Positions 15,976-25,249 of a DNA stretch of 64,000 bases are shown piece by piece. Position 1 is the stretch's first letter. Each line of letters begins with the position of its first letter. This stretch comes from Arcanobacterium ihumii (GTDB lineage: Bacteria > Actinomycetota > Actinomycetes > Actinomycetales > Actinomycetaceae): assembly GCF_900604515.1 (NCBI RefSeq), contig NZ_UWOS01000002.1, positions 248,001 to 312,000 on the forward strand, in the 5' to 3' direction. A model generated the notes under the pieces. That model searched no databases. It was not told where the DNA came from and was given only the letters and a program-made list of their open reading frames with translations. Both the position numbers and the translations under genes were made by a program.

Positions 15976-18971
15976 CTTGCGTGGCGAGCAATCCTTAAAT
16001 AGTTTTCTTCCACATCATGACGTTTATCAATAGGATATCCCAACAGCATCGCAATGATGCCCAATTCGGTACTCTCATGCGGAAGCACATCGATCTTCGA
16101 TCCTTGGGTTCGCCCCGTACCAAGTACATTGAGGTCACGTAAAATCGAGGCAAATTCCCAGGCCTTAATTAGTTGTTGAGCATCACTGGCTGAAATAATT
16201 TTCTTTTCCCGTGCACACCGCAAAACCTTAACGGTCTGCGTAGTGCGCAATTCTGGAACTCGGTGAGCATGCTCTAATTGGATTAGCTGAGCACACCACT
16301 CGACATCAGATAAACCTCCACGTCCCAATTTTAAGTGACGGGTGGGATCTATGCCGCGCGGCATCCGTTCCGTCTCCATTCGTGCCTTCAGACTTCGAAT
16401 CTCACGTAGCTCAGAAGCATTCAGACCGCCGTCGGGATAACGTAGCTCCTCGATACGCTTAAGAAAACTCTCCCCCAGCTCTCGGTCCCCCACACAAAAA
16501 CGTGCTCTCAATAGAGCTTGTTTTTCCCAAGTATCTACCCAGCGGTCATAGTATTGACCAAAGCTATCTAAACTACGCGACAGCGGTCCGTTCTTTCCTT
16601 CAGGACGCAAATCGGCGTCAATCTTGAGAACAGGCTCCTTCGCCGTCATCCCCAACATAGCTATCATCGTCCGAGCTAAGTCATTTGCAAATGTATCTGC
16701 ATCATTATCAGACACCCCTGGTCTTGCCGCATGAACGAAGACGACGTCAGCATCCGATGCATAGCTCAGTTCACGTCCGCCGAATCGTCCCATCGCGATA
16801 ACAGCGAAATCTATCGGAACAGCTTTCGATTCTGTTTCGAGCTTCATGATTGCGGATCTTAGCGCGGCCTCGATCGCGATATCAGCAGAGTTAGAAATGG
16901 CGCAGCGAGTGTCTTGCGCGGTACTGATACCGAGGACCTGTGCCAAGGCCGCACGAAGTAGCTCCTTACGGCGTAGGTATCTTCCAGCAAGTACGACTTC
17001 CTCTGGCGAATCGCGGCGTGAAAGCAAAGAATCTAACTCGTGGGTGAGTTCTTCAAAGCTTCGAGTCCCAAGATAAGAATCATCGTCCAACCATGTAATA
17101 GATTCGGGATGCAGCGGAAGCATATCGCAGATGTAGCGAGACGAAGATAAAACATGCGCCAATCGTTCTGCAACGATCGTCGAATCTCTTAGCGTGCGCA
17201 TGTACCAGGAGGTTGATCCCATCTGTTCGGAAATAATACGAAATGATCGCAAACCTCGATCAGGTTCCGCACCTTGTGCAAACCAGCCGATCATAACTGG
17301 AATGAGTTGCCGTTGAATAAGTGCAGTACGCGAGATACCACTGGTTAAAGCCTTAATCTGGTACAAGGCTGAACTGGGGTCGCGGAATCCAATTGCCGCC
17401 AAACGATCTTTCGCTGCAGTCGCATCCAACGAAATATCTTCGTTCGATAGCCGTGCGACTTCCGGTAGAAGAGGTCGATAGTAGATCTCGAGGTGAAGCT
17501 CACGGACACGGCGTCGTACTTTTTTATAATAAGAAAGTAACTCTGTTGCAGAGGAAAACTCATAGCCGCTTAGCGCACGCGCGATTCGCCTCAGCTCTTG
17601 TTCAGATTGAGGAACTAAGTGTGTTCTCTTAAATCGCTGAAGTTGAATGCGGTGTTCCAGGGCGCGTAAGAACTTATAGGCCTGTGATAACTCGTGGGAG
17701 TGTTTCCGAGACACATATCCCCTACGGCTGAGCTCACCCAAGGCGTCAAGTGTGGAGGAAACATGGAGGGCTTCATCAGATCGCCCATGCACAAGTTGTA
17801 ATAGTTGGACAGTGAACTCAACATCTCGAAGCCCTCCTTTTCCGAGTTTTAATTCAAATTCGGCATCCTTTTTAGGAACTAGATCTTCAACGCGCCTACG
17901 CATAGCGCGCGAGTCTTCAACAAAATTTTCACGTTGCGACGCCGTCCACACCAGTGGCGTAACCATCTCTAAGTAACGCCTTCCGAGATCACCATCACCG
18001 GCAATCGGCCGAGCTTTCAACAAAGCTTGAAATTCCCAATCTTGAGCCCATCGTTTGTAATAGATTCGGTGAGATTCGAGAGTCCGCACCAACGGTCCAT
18101 CTTTGCCTTCGGGTCGAAGGTTCGGATCTAGATCCCAGAGTTTTGGTTGTTCACTTGGTGCACTGACAAGGCGTTGTAGGTAGTTCGCCATGTGGGTAGC
18201 AATATTCAGCATCTCAGACTCGTCAAGGTCCGAATTCAATGCTTCGGCTACGTAGATCACGTCAACGTCTGAAATATAGTTAACTTCGCGAGCGCCCGTC
18301 TTCCCCATTGCGATCACTGCTAAGCCAACATCTTTAGCATTAGGTATGTGAGCTCGTGCTACCGCAAGACCGGCCTCTAATACTCCACCCACAATGTCTG
18401 AGATACAGGCGCTCACATCTGGCATAACGTAACCGGCATCAGCCTGTGTTAAGTCCACAGAGGCCAGCTGAATAATGCGGTACCAATAGTGTGCCCGCAA
18501 AGCATCTATGCCCTCGCTAGGTGGTAGCTCAGAAATATACACTCCATCGTGCAACCTTGCTTGCACTGCCGCTAACGCACTTTCTTTTTCTTTCTCTAAC
18601 GAACTATTCAGCGGTTCGGATCCAATTTTATAATCTTGGAGAATATGGACGTTGACTGGTCTGGCTACTAGATAATCTCCTAATGCGGTAGACATTCCCA
18701 GCACTGCAAATAGTCGCTGGCATGCCTTTTCCTCTTCGCACACCAAGTAGAGGGCATCCATGGCGTCTTTCCCATATGCACGAGCTGATTCGAGGAGGCG
18801 AATATAGGCCAGTAGCGCAAGATCAGGATCGGCGGTATGTCTAACTTGATCTAAGAGCCACTCGTGATTAACCGAGTCAAGAACAGGATCTTGGAGGAGT
18901 CGATGTGCTTTACCCGTGTCTAAAAATCCGGCACGAACCAGCAATGATTGCTGTGATTCCACACGAGGCAT
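15939..18971 (-). CDS. glnE: Bifunctional glutamine synthetase adenylyltransferase / adenylyl-removing enzyme
   Basis: A 1010-residue enzyme that attaches AMP to, and removes it from, the regulatory Tyr of glutamine synthetase. Two nucleotidyltransferase domains are visible: the N-terminal one with YISDVDVIYV (about residue 235) and the C-terminal one with SYASDADVVFVHA (about residue 740), each followed by an LRPEGKDGPL or LRPEGKNGPL segment. Helical regulatory parts lie between. The ATG at 18971 has AGGAAAGGTGG upstream. It follows glnA2 on the same strand with 85 bases between, as in M. tuberculosis (Rv2221c/Rv2222c). Its target here should be GlnA1, which keeps the Tyr. Confidence 0.95.
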   Translation of the reverse strand: MPRVESQQSLLVRAGFLDTGKAHRLLQDPVLDSVNHEWLLDQVRHTADPDLALLAYIRLLESARAYGKDAMDALYLVCEEEKACQRLFAVLGMSTALGDYLVARPVNVHILQDYKIGSEPLNSSLEKEKESALAAVQARLHDGVYISELPPSEGIDALRAHYWYRIIQLASVDLTQADAGYVMPDVSACISDIVGGVLEAGLAVARAHIPNAKDVGLAVIAMGKTGAREVNYISDVDVIYVAEALNSDLDESEMLNIATHMANYLQRLVSAPSEQPKLWDLDPNLRPEGKDGPLVRTLESHRIYYKRWAQDWEFQALLKARPIAGDGDLGRRYLEMVTPLVWTASQRENFVEDSRAMRRRVEDLVPKKDAEFELKLGKGGLRDVEFTVQLLQLVHGRSDEALHVSSTLDALGELSRRGYVSRKHSHELSQAYKFLRALEHRIQLQRFKRTHLVPQSEQELRRIARALSGYEFSSATELLSYYKKVRRRVRELHLEIYYRPLLPEVARLSNEDISLDATAAKDRLAAIGFRDPSSALYQIKALTSGISRTALIQRQLIPVMIGWFAQGAEPDRGLRSFRIISEQMGSTSWYMRTLRDSTIVAERLAHVLSSSRYICDMLPLHPESITWLDDDSYLGTRSFEELTHELDSLLSRRDSPEEVVLAGRYLRRKELLRAALAQVLGISTAQDTRCAISNSADIAIEAALRSAIMKLETESKAVPIDFAVIAMGRFGGRELSYASDADVVFVHAARPGVSDNDADTFANDLARTMIAMLGMTAKEPVLKIDADLRPEGKNGPLSRSLDSFGQYYDRWVDTWEKQALLRARFCVGDRELGESFLKRIEELRYPDGGLNASELREIRSLKARMETERMPRGIDPTRHLKLGRGGLSDVEWCAQLIQLEHAHRVPELRTTQTVKVLRCAREKKIISASDAQQLIKAWEFASILRDLNVLGTGRTQGSKIDVLPHESTELGIIAMLLGYPIDKRHDVEENYLRIARHARKVCEQIFYGER

Positions 18972-19056
18972 CGGGTTTCCACCTTTCCTGGTTTAGTTGA
19001 CGACGACGGTGCTCACGCGAGTCTTCGAAGATACCCATCCGAGTTTCACTCAAGTT

Positions 19057-20394
19057 TTAGACGTTTGGCAGAAAGGCTTCACGTTCGAACGGCGTTACTT
19101 GGTAACGATACTTCTCCCACTCCTTGCGCTTATTTCGAAGGAAGTAATCAAAGGCATCTTCACCCAAAGTTTGTGCTACTAGCTCTGATACTTCCATTTC
19201 GCGCAAAGCATCAGATAATGAGGACGGTAGCGAGTCGATTTCTAAGGCTCGACGTTCGCGTGCTGAGAGTGCTGCAACGTCAGTATCTACCGCCTCTGGA
19301 AGTTCATAGTTATTTTTGATTCCGGCTAATCCCGCATTGAGGATTACGGCAAAGGCTAGATAGGGATTTACAGCTGAATCCAGTGCACGATATTCAATTC
19401 GGGCAGATTTTGGTTTATCAGCACGCAGCGTTGGAATCCTAATCAATGCCGATTGGTTATTCTTTCCCCAAGCAATATGAGCTGGAGCTTCGAATCCTGC
19501 CCAAAGTCGCTTATAAGAATTTACGTGCTGATTGGTCAGAGCTGTAATTTCGCGAGCATGGTGAAGCAAACCTGCAATAAACTGCCGAGCAGTTTTCGAT
19601 AACTGGAACTCACCGGTTGGGTCAAAGAACGCATTCTTTTCCCCCTCGAATAGAGAGAAGTGAGTGTGCATACCATTACCTGGACATTCGATCAAAGGCT
19701 TAGGCATGAAGGAAGCCTGCACACCCTGCTGTAACGCAATCTGATCAATAACGACTCTGAAGGTCATGATGTCGTCAGCCATTGTAAGGGCATCAGCTAC
19801 TCGTAGATCGATTTCATTTTGACCGGGACCAGCTTCATGATGAGAAAATTCAACCGAAATTCCGAGATCCTCTAGCGTCTTGACCGCGTCAGAACGGAAG
19901 TGCCGAGCAAGCGAACGCGATACATTATCAAAATAGGATCCGTGGTCAATCGGACGCGGAACAACATTCGGATCGGTTTCTGGATGCATCAGGTAAAACT
20001 CAATCTCTGGATGCACGTGAAAAGAGAAACCAAGCTCGGCGGCTTGTTCCAAAGCACGCTTCAAAACCGCACGAGGATCCGATCGTGCCGGTTCGCCGTC
20101 GGGCGTATAGATATCACAGAACATTCTTCCTGCAACTTCGCCTTCGTCATACCAAGGCAAAATTTGGAAAGTCGAAGCATCTGGGCGCATCACCATATCA
20201 GCTTCATGTACGCGGGTAAGACCCTGGACAGCGGATCCATCAAAGCCAATGCCTTCAGAAAAAGCATTTTCTAGCTCTGCCGGAGCAATAGCGACCGATT
20301 TAAGGGTTCCCGAGACGTCTGTAAACCATAGGCGAACAAAGCGAACTTCTTTTTCTTCAATTATCCGCAGTACGTCTTCTTGTTGGCGATCCAT
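19057..20394 (-). CDS. glnA2: Glutamine synthetase, GlnA2 type (lacks adenylylation Tyr)
   Basis: A 445-residue glutamine-synthetase-family protein with the full fold: FDGSAVQGL, HPEIEFYL, the ATP/metal region MPKPLIECPGNGMHTHFSLF and NNQSALIRIPT. Where GlnA1 has the Tyr-containing loop, this protein reads TDVAALSARERR, so it should escape control by GlnE. Actinobacterial GlnA2 proteins are minor glutamine synthetases or act on related gamma-glutamyl substrates; sequence alone does not decide. ATG at 20394 with GGAGG upstream. Likely operon with glnE; divergent from panB with 109 bases between. Confidence 0.92.
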   Translation of the reverse strand: MDRQQEDVLRIIEEKEVRFVRLWFTDVSGTLKSVAIAPAELENAFSEGIGFDGSAVQGLTRVHEADMVMRPDASTFQILPWYDEGEVAGRMFCDIYTPDGEPARSDPRAVLKRALEQAAELGFSFHVHPEIEFYLMHPETDPNVVPRPIDHGSYFDNVSRSLARHFRSDAVKTLEDLGISVEFSHHEAGPGQNEIDLRVADALTMADDIMTFRVVIDQIALQQGVQASFMPKPLIECPGNGMHTHFSLFEGEKNAFFDPTGEFQLSKTARQFIAGLLHHAREITALTNQHVNSYKRLWAGFEAPAHIAWGKNNQSALIRIPTLRADKPKSARIEYRALDSAVNPYLAFAVILNAGLAGIKNNYELPEAVDTDVAALSARERRALEIDSLPSSLSDALREMEVSELVAQTLGEDAFDYFLRNKRKEWEKYRYQVTPFEREAFLPNV

Positions 20395-20503
20395 CGTACC
20401 TCCATATTTCTTCTGGTATCTATTGTGCCTGAGTAAGTCGAAGTTTGGGGAACTAATAGTAGAATGTGTATCAACTGAATCTGCATCACCTACGGAGGCA
20501 ACT

Positions 20504-21301
20504 ATGATTAAGCGAGTACGCGCTCACCATCTTCAACAGTGGAAGAAAGAACGTACACCTATTACGATGCTCACTGCCTACGACGCCGTGACGGCACGAA
20601 TTTTCGATGCCGCCGGAACGGACATGCTCTTAGTAGGTGATAGCTATGGAAACACAATGCTCGGTTACGAGTCTACAATTCCGGTTAGCCTCGAAGAGAT
20701 GCTAGTTGCAACACGCTCGGTTGCAAGCTCAGTGGCAAGGAGTTTCGTAGTTGCCGACCTCCCCTTTGGCTCGTATGAAGAAAGCACCGCACAGGCTGTA
20801 CAGTCGGCGATTAAGTTAATTAAAGCGGGCGCTGCAGCAGTTAAGCTTGAAGGTGGAGAACGCCGTGCCAACGCGATTCAAGCGATTACGGATGCAGGTA
20901 TTCCCGTAGTTGGCCACGTTGGTTTCACACCTCAAGCTGAAAATAGCTTGGGTGGTCCGCGCGTCCAAGGCCGTGGCACCGGCGCCGAACAGGTGAAAGC
21001 CGATGCCATCGCCGTTCAAGAAGCAGGAGCAATCGCCGTCGTCCTTGAGATGGTGCCAGCTCCAGTAGCGAAAGACATCACCATGGACCTCGAAATTCCT
21101 ACGATCGGTATCGGTGCTGGTCCAGACTGTGACGGTCAGGTTTTGGTATGGACGGACATGGCAGGAATGAGCGATTGGCAGCCACGCTTCGTTAAGGTAT
21201 TCGGCGAAGTTGGTGCCGCGTTAACAGATGCAGCGATGATGTACAACGAAGCGGTACGTGACCGATCATTTCCCGAAGAAAAACACACTTTCATGGAATA
21301 G
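20504..21301 (+). CDS. panB: 3-methyl-2-oxobutanoate hydroxymethyltransferase
   Basis: A 265-residue cytosolic enzyme that makes ketopantoate, the first step of pantothenate and CoA synthesis, using methylene-tetrahydrofolate. Family motifs: TAYDAVTARIFDAAGTDMLLVGDS near the start (metal-binding Asp), VVADLPFGSYE, AVKLEGG, and GIGAGPDCDGQVLVWTD. ATG at 20504 follows GGAGG; an upstream extension of the frame is not family-like. No panC or panD is nearby. Divergent from glnA2. Confidence 0.95.
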   Translation: MIKRVRAHHLQQWKKERTPITMLTAYDAVTARIFDAAGTDMLLVGDSYGNTMLGYESTIPVSLEEMLVATRSVASSVARSFVVADLPFGSYEESTAQAVQSAIKLIKAGAAAVKLEGGERRANAIQAITDAGIPVVGHVGFTPQAENSLGGPRVQGRGTGAEQVKADAIAVQEAGAIAVVLEMVPAPVAKDITMDLEIPTIGIGAGPDCDGQVLVWTDMAGMSDWQPRFVKVFGEVGAALTDAAMMYNEAVRDRSFPEEKHTFME

Positions 21302-21356
21302 ATTCCTTAAAAACAGTGGCGCAAAACGAAATTAGAGAGCAGGACAAGAAGTAAGA

Positions 21357-22268
21357 ATGATGGATCCACATCGCGCACCAGTTGGAAATATTCAGCCGGG
21401 GAAACTCAGCCCAATAAGGAACGTGCCAAAGCATATTGAGCGACCCGAATACATGTTCCACGACGGACCTGAAGTAGTAACGGCTTCAGATGTTAAATCA
21501 CCCGAGATTATCGAAAAGATTCGTGAAGCAGGAACAATTGCAGCTGATGCTCTCTATACCGCTGGTGATTCCATTAAGCCCGGCGTCACCACAGATGAAC
21601 TTGACCGTATTGCCCACGAATACATGTGCGATCACGGAGCCTACCCTTCATGCTTGGGCTACATGGGATTTAAGAAATCCATTTGTACTTCAGTGAATGA
21701 AGTTATTTGCCACGGTATTCCCGATGACCGTCCACTCGAAGAGGGAGATATCGTCAACCTTGACGTAACTGCCTATAAGAACGGTGTTCATGGCGATACC
21801 AACGCAATGTTTTATGTTGGTGAGGTAGATACCGAATCAAAGCTGCTGTGCGAACGCACTTACACTGCCATGATGCGTGGTATCAAAGCAGCTAAACAGG
21901 GGCGCGAAATTAACATCATCGGTCGTGTAATCGAATCCTATGCAAAGCGTTTTAATTACGGCGTAGTTGAAGACTTCACCGGCCACGGAGTTGGCGAAGC
22001 CTTTCATTCAGGTTTGATCGTCCCTCATTACGACACTGCCCCTCTCCACAACGACCTTATTGAACCGGGAATGGTCTTTACAATTGAACCGATGCTAACA
22101 ATGGGGGCTATTGCTTGGGATCAGTGGGACGATGATTGGACAGTTTTGACGAAGGACCACGGCCGCAGTGCACAATGGGAGCACACGATCCTCGTTAAAG
22201 AAGACGGTTTTGAGATTCTTACTCTCCCCTCACAAGGCCAAAAATCCGCGGCGATGCCAGAGCTCTAA
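21357..22268 (+). CDS. map: Methionine aminopeptidase, type I
   Basis: A 303-residue metalloenzyme removing the initiator Met from nascent proteins. It has the long N-terminal extension (about 40 residues) common in actinobacterial MapB, then the pita-bread domain: [40 protein letters not shown] (His ligand), and EPM plus WEHT with the two Glu ligands. ATG at 21357 or the adjacent ATG at 21360; AGGA lies 13 bases upstream. It sits between panB and ppgK, co-directional with both. Confidence 0.94.
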   Translation: MMDPHRAPVGNIQPGKLSPIRNVPKHIERPEYMFHDGPEVVTASDVKSPEIIEKIREAGTIAADALYTAGDSIKPGVTTDELDRIAHEYMCDHGAYPSCLGYMGFKKSICTSVNEVICHGIPDDRPLEEGDIVNLDVTAYKNGVHGDTNAMFYVGEVDTESKLLCERTYTAMMRGIKAAKQGREINIIGRVIESYAKRFNYGVVEDFTGHGVGEAFHSGLIVPHYDTAPLHNDLIEPGMVFTIEPMLTMGAIAWDQWDDDWTVLTKDHGRSAQWEHTILVKEDGFEILTLPSQGQKSAAMPEL

Positions 22269-22288
22269 TATCAGGAGGGATATCTCCA

Positions 22289-23074
22289 ATGAAAAAGAAA
22301 TTTCGTCGAATTGCCCTAGGAATCGATATTGGTGGTTCTGGTATCAAAGGTGCACCGGTTGATCTTAAGACCGGTATGTTTACCGAGGATCGCGTTCGAA
22401 TTCCAACGCCAGAGAACGCCAGTCCAGATACAATTGCCAACGTTGTGAAAGAAATAGTCGATTCATTTGATCTTCCCGACGACGTTCCAGTTGGAATCTC
22501 TTTTCCTGCGCCGATTCTGCGTGGAGTCGTCCCCATGATTGCAAATCTGTCTCAAGAATGGACCGGAATTCACGCAGATGAACTGTTCTTTAAAAAGCTT
22601 AAGCGTCCAGTTACTGTATTGAACGACGCCGATGCGGCCGGTTACGCTGAAGTTCACTTTGGTGCCGCCCACGGTAACCCAGCCACCGTTCTCGTTTTAA
22701 CATTGGGAACCGGAATTGGATCTGCTTTGGTATCGGCAGGAACACTTGTGCCGAACACAGAGATGGGTCATATCGTTTTACCTCGAGGTATCGAAGCTGA
22801 ACATTTCGCGTCCTCTGGAGTATTCGAGCGCGAAGAACTCAGCTTTGAGGAGTGGGCAGGTCGCCTCCAAGAAGTTTTCAGCTACCTTGAAATGCTCTTC
22901 TCCCCCGATTTATTTATCATTGGTGGCGGTATCTCTAAGAAATACAAGAAATATGTACCGTTGATTTCCACCAATGCTCCTATCATTCCAGCTGAACTTC
23001 GAAATGGCGCAGGAATAGTAGGTGCTGCTTTGATGGCATATCAGGAGAATAAAAAGGCAGATAAGCTTGCCTAG
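22289..23074 (+). CDS. ppgK: Polyphosphate/ATP glucokinase
   Basis: A 261-residue ROK-family sugar kinase that phosphorylates glucose with polyphosphate or ATP. The phosphate site [19 protein letters not shown], the catalytic-Asp region [12 protein letters not shown] and the second phosphate segment LGTGIGSAL are visible. The phosphate-2 loop EMGHI takes the place of the usual ROK zinc-binding GHxxxCxCGxxGC, which is typical of PpgK. RBS AGGAGGG; it starts 20 bases after map. Actinobacterial PpgK prefers polyphosphate; that preference is known for the family, not shown here. Confidence 0.93.
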   Translation: MKKKFRRIALGIDIGGSGIKGAPVDLKTGMFTEDRVRIPTPENASPDTIANVVKEIVDSFDLPDDVPVGISFPAPILRGVVPMIANLSQEWTGIHADELFFKKLKRPVTVLNDADAAGYAEVHFGAAHGNPATVLVLTLGTGIGSALVSAGTLVPNTEMGHIVLPRGIEAEHFASSGVFEREELSFEEWAGRLQEVFSYLEMLFSPDLFIIGGGISKKYKKYVPLISTNAPIIPAELRNGAGIVGAALMAYQENKKADKLA

Positions 23075-23130
23075 CTAATTGAACTCAATTTTTCGCTTCA
23101 AGGCTGTCCCATTTCAAGGCATATTGAAAA

Positions 23131-23513
23131 CGAATGAGTCGACCGATACGCCGGGTTCTGTACTTGGTTGAGATCCAAAGGTTCTCAACCAAGTGGCAGC
23201 CATCCATCTAGATCACGTGTTACCACGTGACTCAAGCAACCTACCCGTATACTCAGCGGGACGCCTCACTGTATACTGCTTGGTCTTGCTCCCAGCGGGG
23301 TTTACCATGCCGTAGCTGTCGCCAGTTACGCGGTGAGCTCTTACCTCGCCTTTTCACCCTTACCGTAGCTACAAATAGTCACGGCGGTTTATTTTCTGTG
23401 GCACTTTCCTGCGGGTCGCCCCGAGTGGGTGTTACCCACCGCTGTTCCCTGTGGAGCCCGGACGTTCCTCGGGCATATTGCTATGCACGCGACCGCCTAG
23501 TCGACTCATTCGC
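23131..23513 (-). ncRNA. rnpB: RNase P RNA (class A)
   Basis: The catalytic RNA of RNase P, which trims tRNA 5' ends. The ends pair to form P1: the 5' end near 23500-23513 and the 3' end near 23131-23142 share GAATGAGTCGA/TCGACTCATTC. The minus-strand sequence contains the conserved GAGGAACGTCCGGGCTCC block near the 5' end, the ACAGAAA segment, the GGTAAGGGTGAAAAGG region, and near the 3' end the AACCCGGCGTATCGG block. A long hairpin at 23162-23194 matches the variable P12 arm. End points are approximate to a few bases. An open reading frame on the plus strand here is spurious. Confidence 0.95.
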
Positions 23514-23595
23514 ACAAGCATTCTATCCGCCCAGCGCAGATAAAACCAAGGCAGTTTGCGGTGATGCTGACCGCTGGTAGTGCACTTTGATTTGT

Positions 23596-23607
23596 TAAAC
23601 TGGGTCG
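23596..23607 (+). promoter_or_regulatory. Probable leaderless promoter -10 box of yaaA
   Basis: TAAACT at 23596-23601 with six bases to the GTG start and no Shine-Dalgarno sequence. The predicted transcript begins at or next to the start codon. Confidence 0.45.
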
Positions 23608-24381
23608 GTGCTCATCTTACTTCCACCTTCAGAAAGCAAAACCACACCGGCAAGTGGCTCCCCGCTGAACTTTGATAGTTTATCGTCACCGAACCTCAAT
23701 GCCACCCGCCAAGACATTGCAAAAAATTTGATTGAAACTGCTGGGCGTGACGATGCGCTCACAATCTTAAAGGTTGGTCCCAAACTTCACGACGTCGTAG
23801 CAAAACAGACTCACCTGCTTTCACTCCCCTGTGCCCCCGCCCGCGAAATATATACGGGAGTGTTATTCAGCGCAATGGAGCTACAAAGCGCCTGTTCCAC
23901 CGAACTGAGCTTTGCTGATGAACACATCCTCATCTTTTCTGCACTTTTTGGAGTACTACGACCCAGCGATATGATTCCGCCCTACCGCCTTTCCATGGGA
24001 GTAACACTCCCCGGATTTGGAAATACCAAGAAAGTTTGGAAGAAGGAGCTTGCCAGCTTTTCCCCAGATAATTCTGACGTGGTTATAGATTGCCGATCAG
24101 GGAATTATCGAGTTTGGAATCCGCCTGTCAATTCCCAGCATATTTCTATTAATGCGGTGAGAGAACACAATGGCGAACGCAAAGTTATATCCCATAATGC
24201 CAAGCATTTCCGCGGTCTACTGGCTAAGAACCTAGTGAAAGCCCAAGTCGATATACAACACCCTGAAGAATTGCTTGACTTTGCCGTAGAGCTTATTGGC
24301 TCCGGGCATATTGACAATGCTGAACTAATATCCAGCGGTAAAAATCAATGGCAACTAGTACTTGTACAGCATGAAGATTAA
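23608..24381 (+). CDS. yaaA: YaaA family peroxide stress protein
   Basis: A 257-residue DUF328/YaaA protein. In E. coli YaaA limits intracellular iron and damage under peroxide stress. Family marks: the N-terminal MLILLPPSESK, a middle FSALFGVLRPSDMIPPYRLSMG, and C-terminal SHNAKHFRGLLAKNLV. GTG start at 23608 has no ribosome site; a TAAACT -10-like box ends six bases upstream, which suggests a leaderless mRNA. It follows the divergently read rnpB. Confidence 0.88.
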   Translation: MLILLPPSESKTTPASGSPLNFDSLSSPNLNATRQDIAKNLIETAGRDDALTILKVGPKLHDVVAKQTHLLSLPCAPAREIYTGVLFSAMELQSACSTELSFADEHILIFSALFGVLRPSDMIPPYRLSMGVTLPGFGNTKKVWKKELASFSPDNSDVVIDCRSGNYRVWNPPVNSQHISINAVREHNGERKVISHNAKHFRGLLAKNLVKAQVDIQHPEELLDFAVELIGSGHIDNAELISSGKNQWQLVLVQHED

Positions 24382-24436
24382 CATTTAACGATTCTTATAA
24401 GCACTGTTTGAGCTTCACGACTTCTGTTATTACACC

Positions 24437-25171
24437 TCAGTTATCTAAAAGAACCACAACACAGTCATAGTCCTCAGAAATATAAATTTCGTCTTCAGCA
24501 CCGGCCTTCACAGCTGCAACTTCGATAGGCGAAAGCGCCACTCCACCAGTGGACTCACCATTATGATGTAATCCGATCACAGAAAGACCACCGCGAGAGC
24601 GAGCACCTTCATATGCTCGTTGCAACGCCTCATCCAGGGGTTTAAATAATCCGTCTCTGTCAGCACTGACCTTCGTGATCTCATTGTTCAACGTGGCAAG
24701 TTCAGCGGTAAACCTTTGCTGAACCTCAGCTCGCATCCGTTGAAGTTGCTCGATTTCGTCGCTACAGATACCGATACGAGACTCCAGCTGATCGGCGTCG
24801 TCAAGCAAATTAAGTTGAGCATCTTCAAGGTCGTGGAGGTGCTTGCGAGCGGTGTCTATTTCAGATTGCAGTGCCAATAGCTCACGCGAGTCCATCCCAA
24901 CTCCTGCATTGAGTTTGGTCTCCTTAGAATGGATTTTCTCTAAAACCTCGTGAACTTGACGATCGAGTTCGTCATTCTGTGCGTTTACTCCATCATGACG
25001 TGTCTTAAAGTCTTCGCGACTCGCCAAGGCTTCTTCTTGTTTAACGTCAAGGTTGTGAAGTTCTTCGCGCATTGGATGGTGATTAACCTTTGAGTTTAGG
25101 CGCGCTAACTGCGCGTCAAGTTGGGCAACTTCAATAAGTTTAAGCTGCTGTTCACGTGGAGCCTTCACCAT
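24437..25171 (-). CDS. CT398-like coiled-coil protein with degenerate zinc ribbon
   Basis: A 244-residue protein. Residues 10-180 form a long coiled coil (heptad-rich, highly charged). The C-terminal 45 residues correspond to the zinc-ribbon domain of the CT398/Rv2229c family, normally two Cys pairs (CGGC...CxxC). Here those positions read NGESTGGVALSPIE and ISEDYDCV, so at most one cysteine remains and zinc binding is unlikely. It normally neighbours nif3 in actinobacteria; here nif3 is 7.7 kb away (see findings). ATG at 25171 with GTGAGG upstream. Confidence 0.8.
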   Translation of the reverse strand: MVKAPREQQLKLIEVAQLDAQLARLNSKVNHHPMREELHNLDVKQEEALASREDFKTRHDGVNAQNDELDRQVHEVLEKIHSKETKLNAGVGMDSRELLALQSEIDTARKHLHDLEDAQLNLLDDADQLESRIGICSDEIEQLQRMRAEVQQRFTAELATLNNEITKVSADRDGLFKPLDEALQRAYEGARSRGGLSVIGLHHNGESTGGVALSPIEVAAVKAGAEDEIYISEDYDCVVVLLDN

Positions 25172-25249
25172 TGATACCTCACTTTATGTAGCTCGTAACT
25201 TTACTATAGGGCACGACGCCGGCAACACGCAGGCTAGAGGGAGAAAAGT

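Noticed and set aside
20249-20503. N-terminal extension of panB into the glnA2 start region
   Set aside because: A GGAGG site precedes the ATG at 20504 and the extension does not resemble PanB.
23227-23580. Open reading frame of 117 codons on the plus strand
   Set aside because: It lies over the antisense of the RNase P RNA gene, whose conserved blocks and paired ends are clear.
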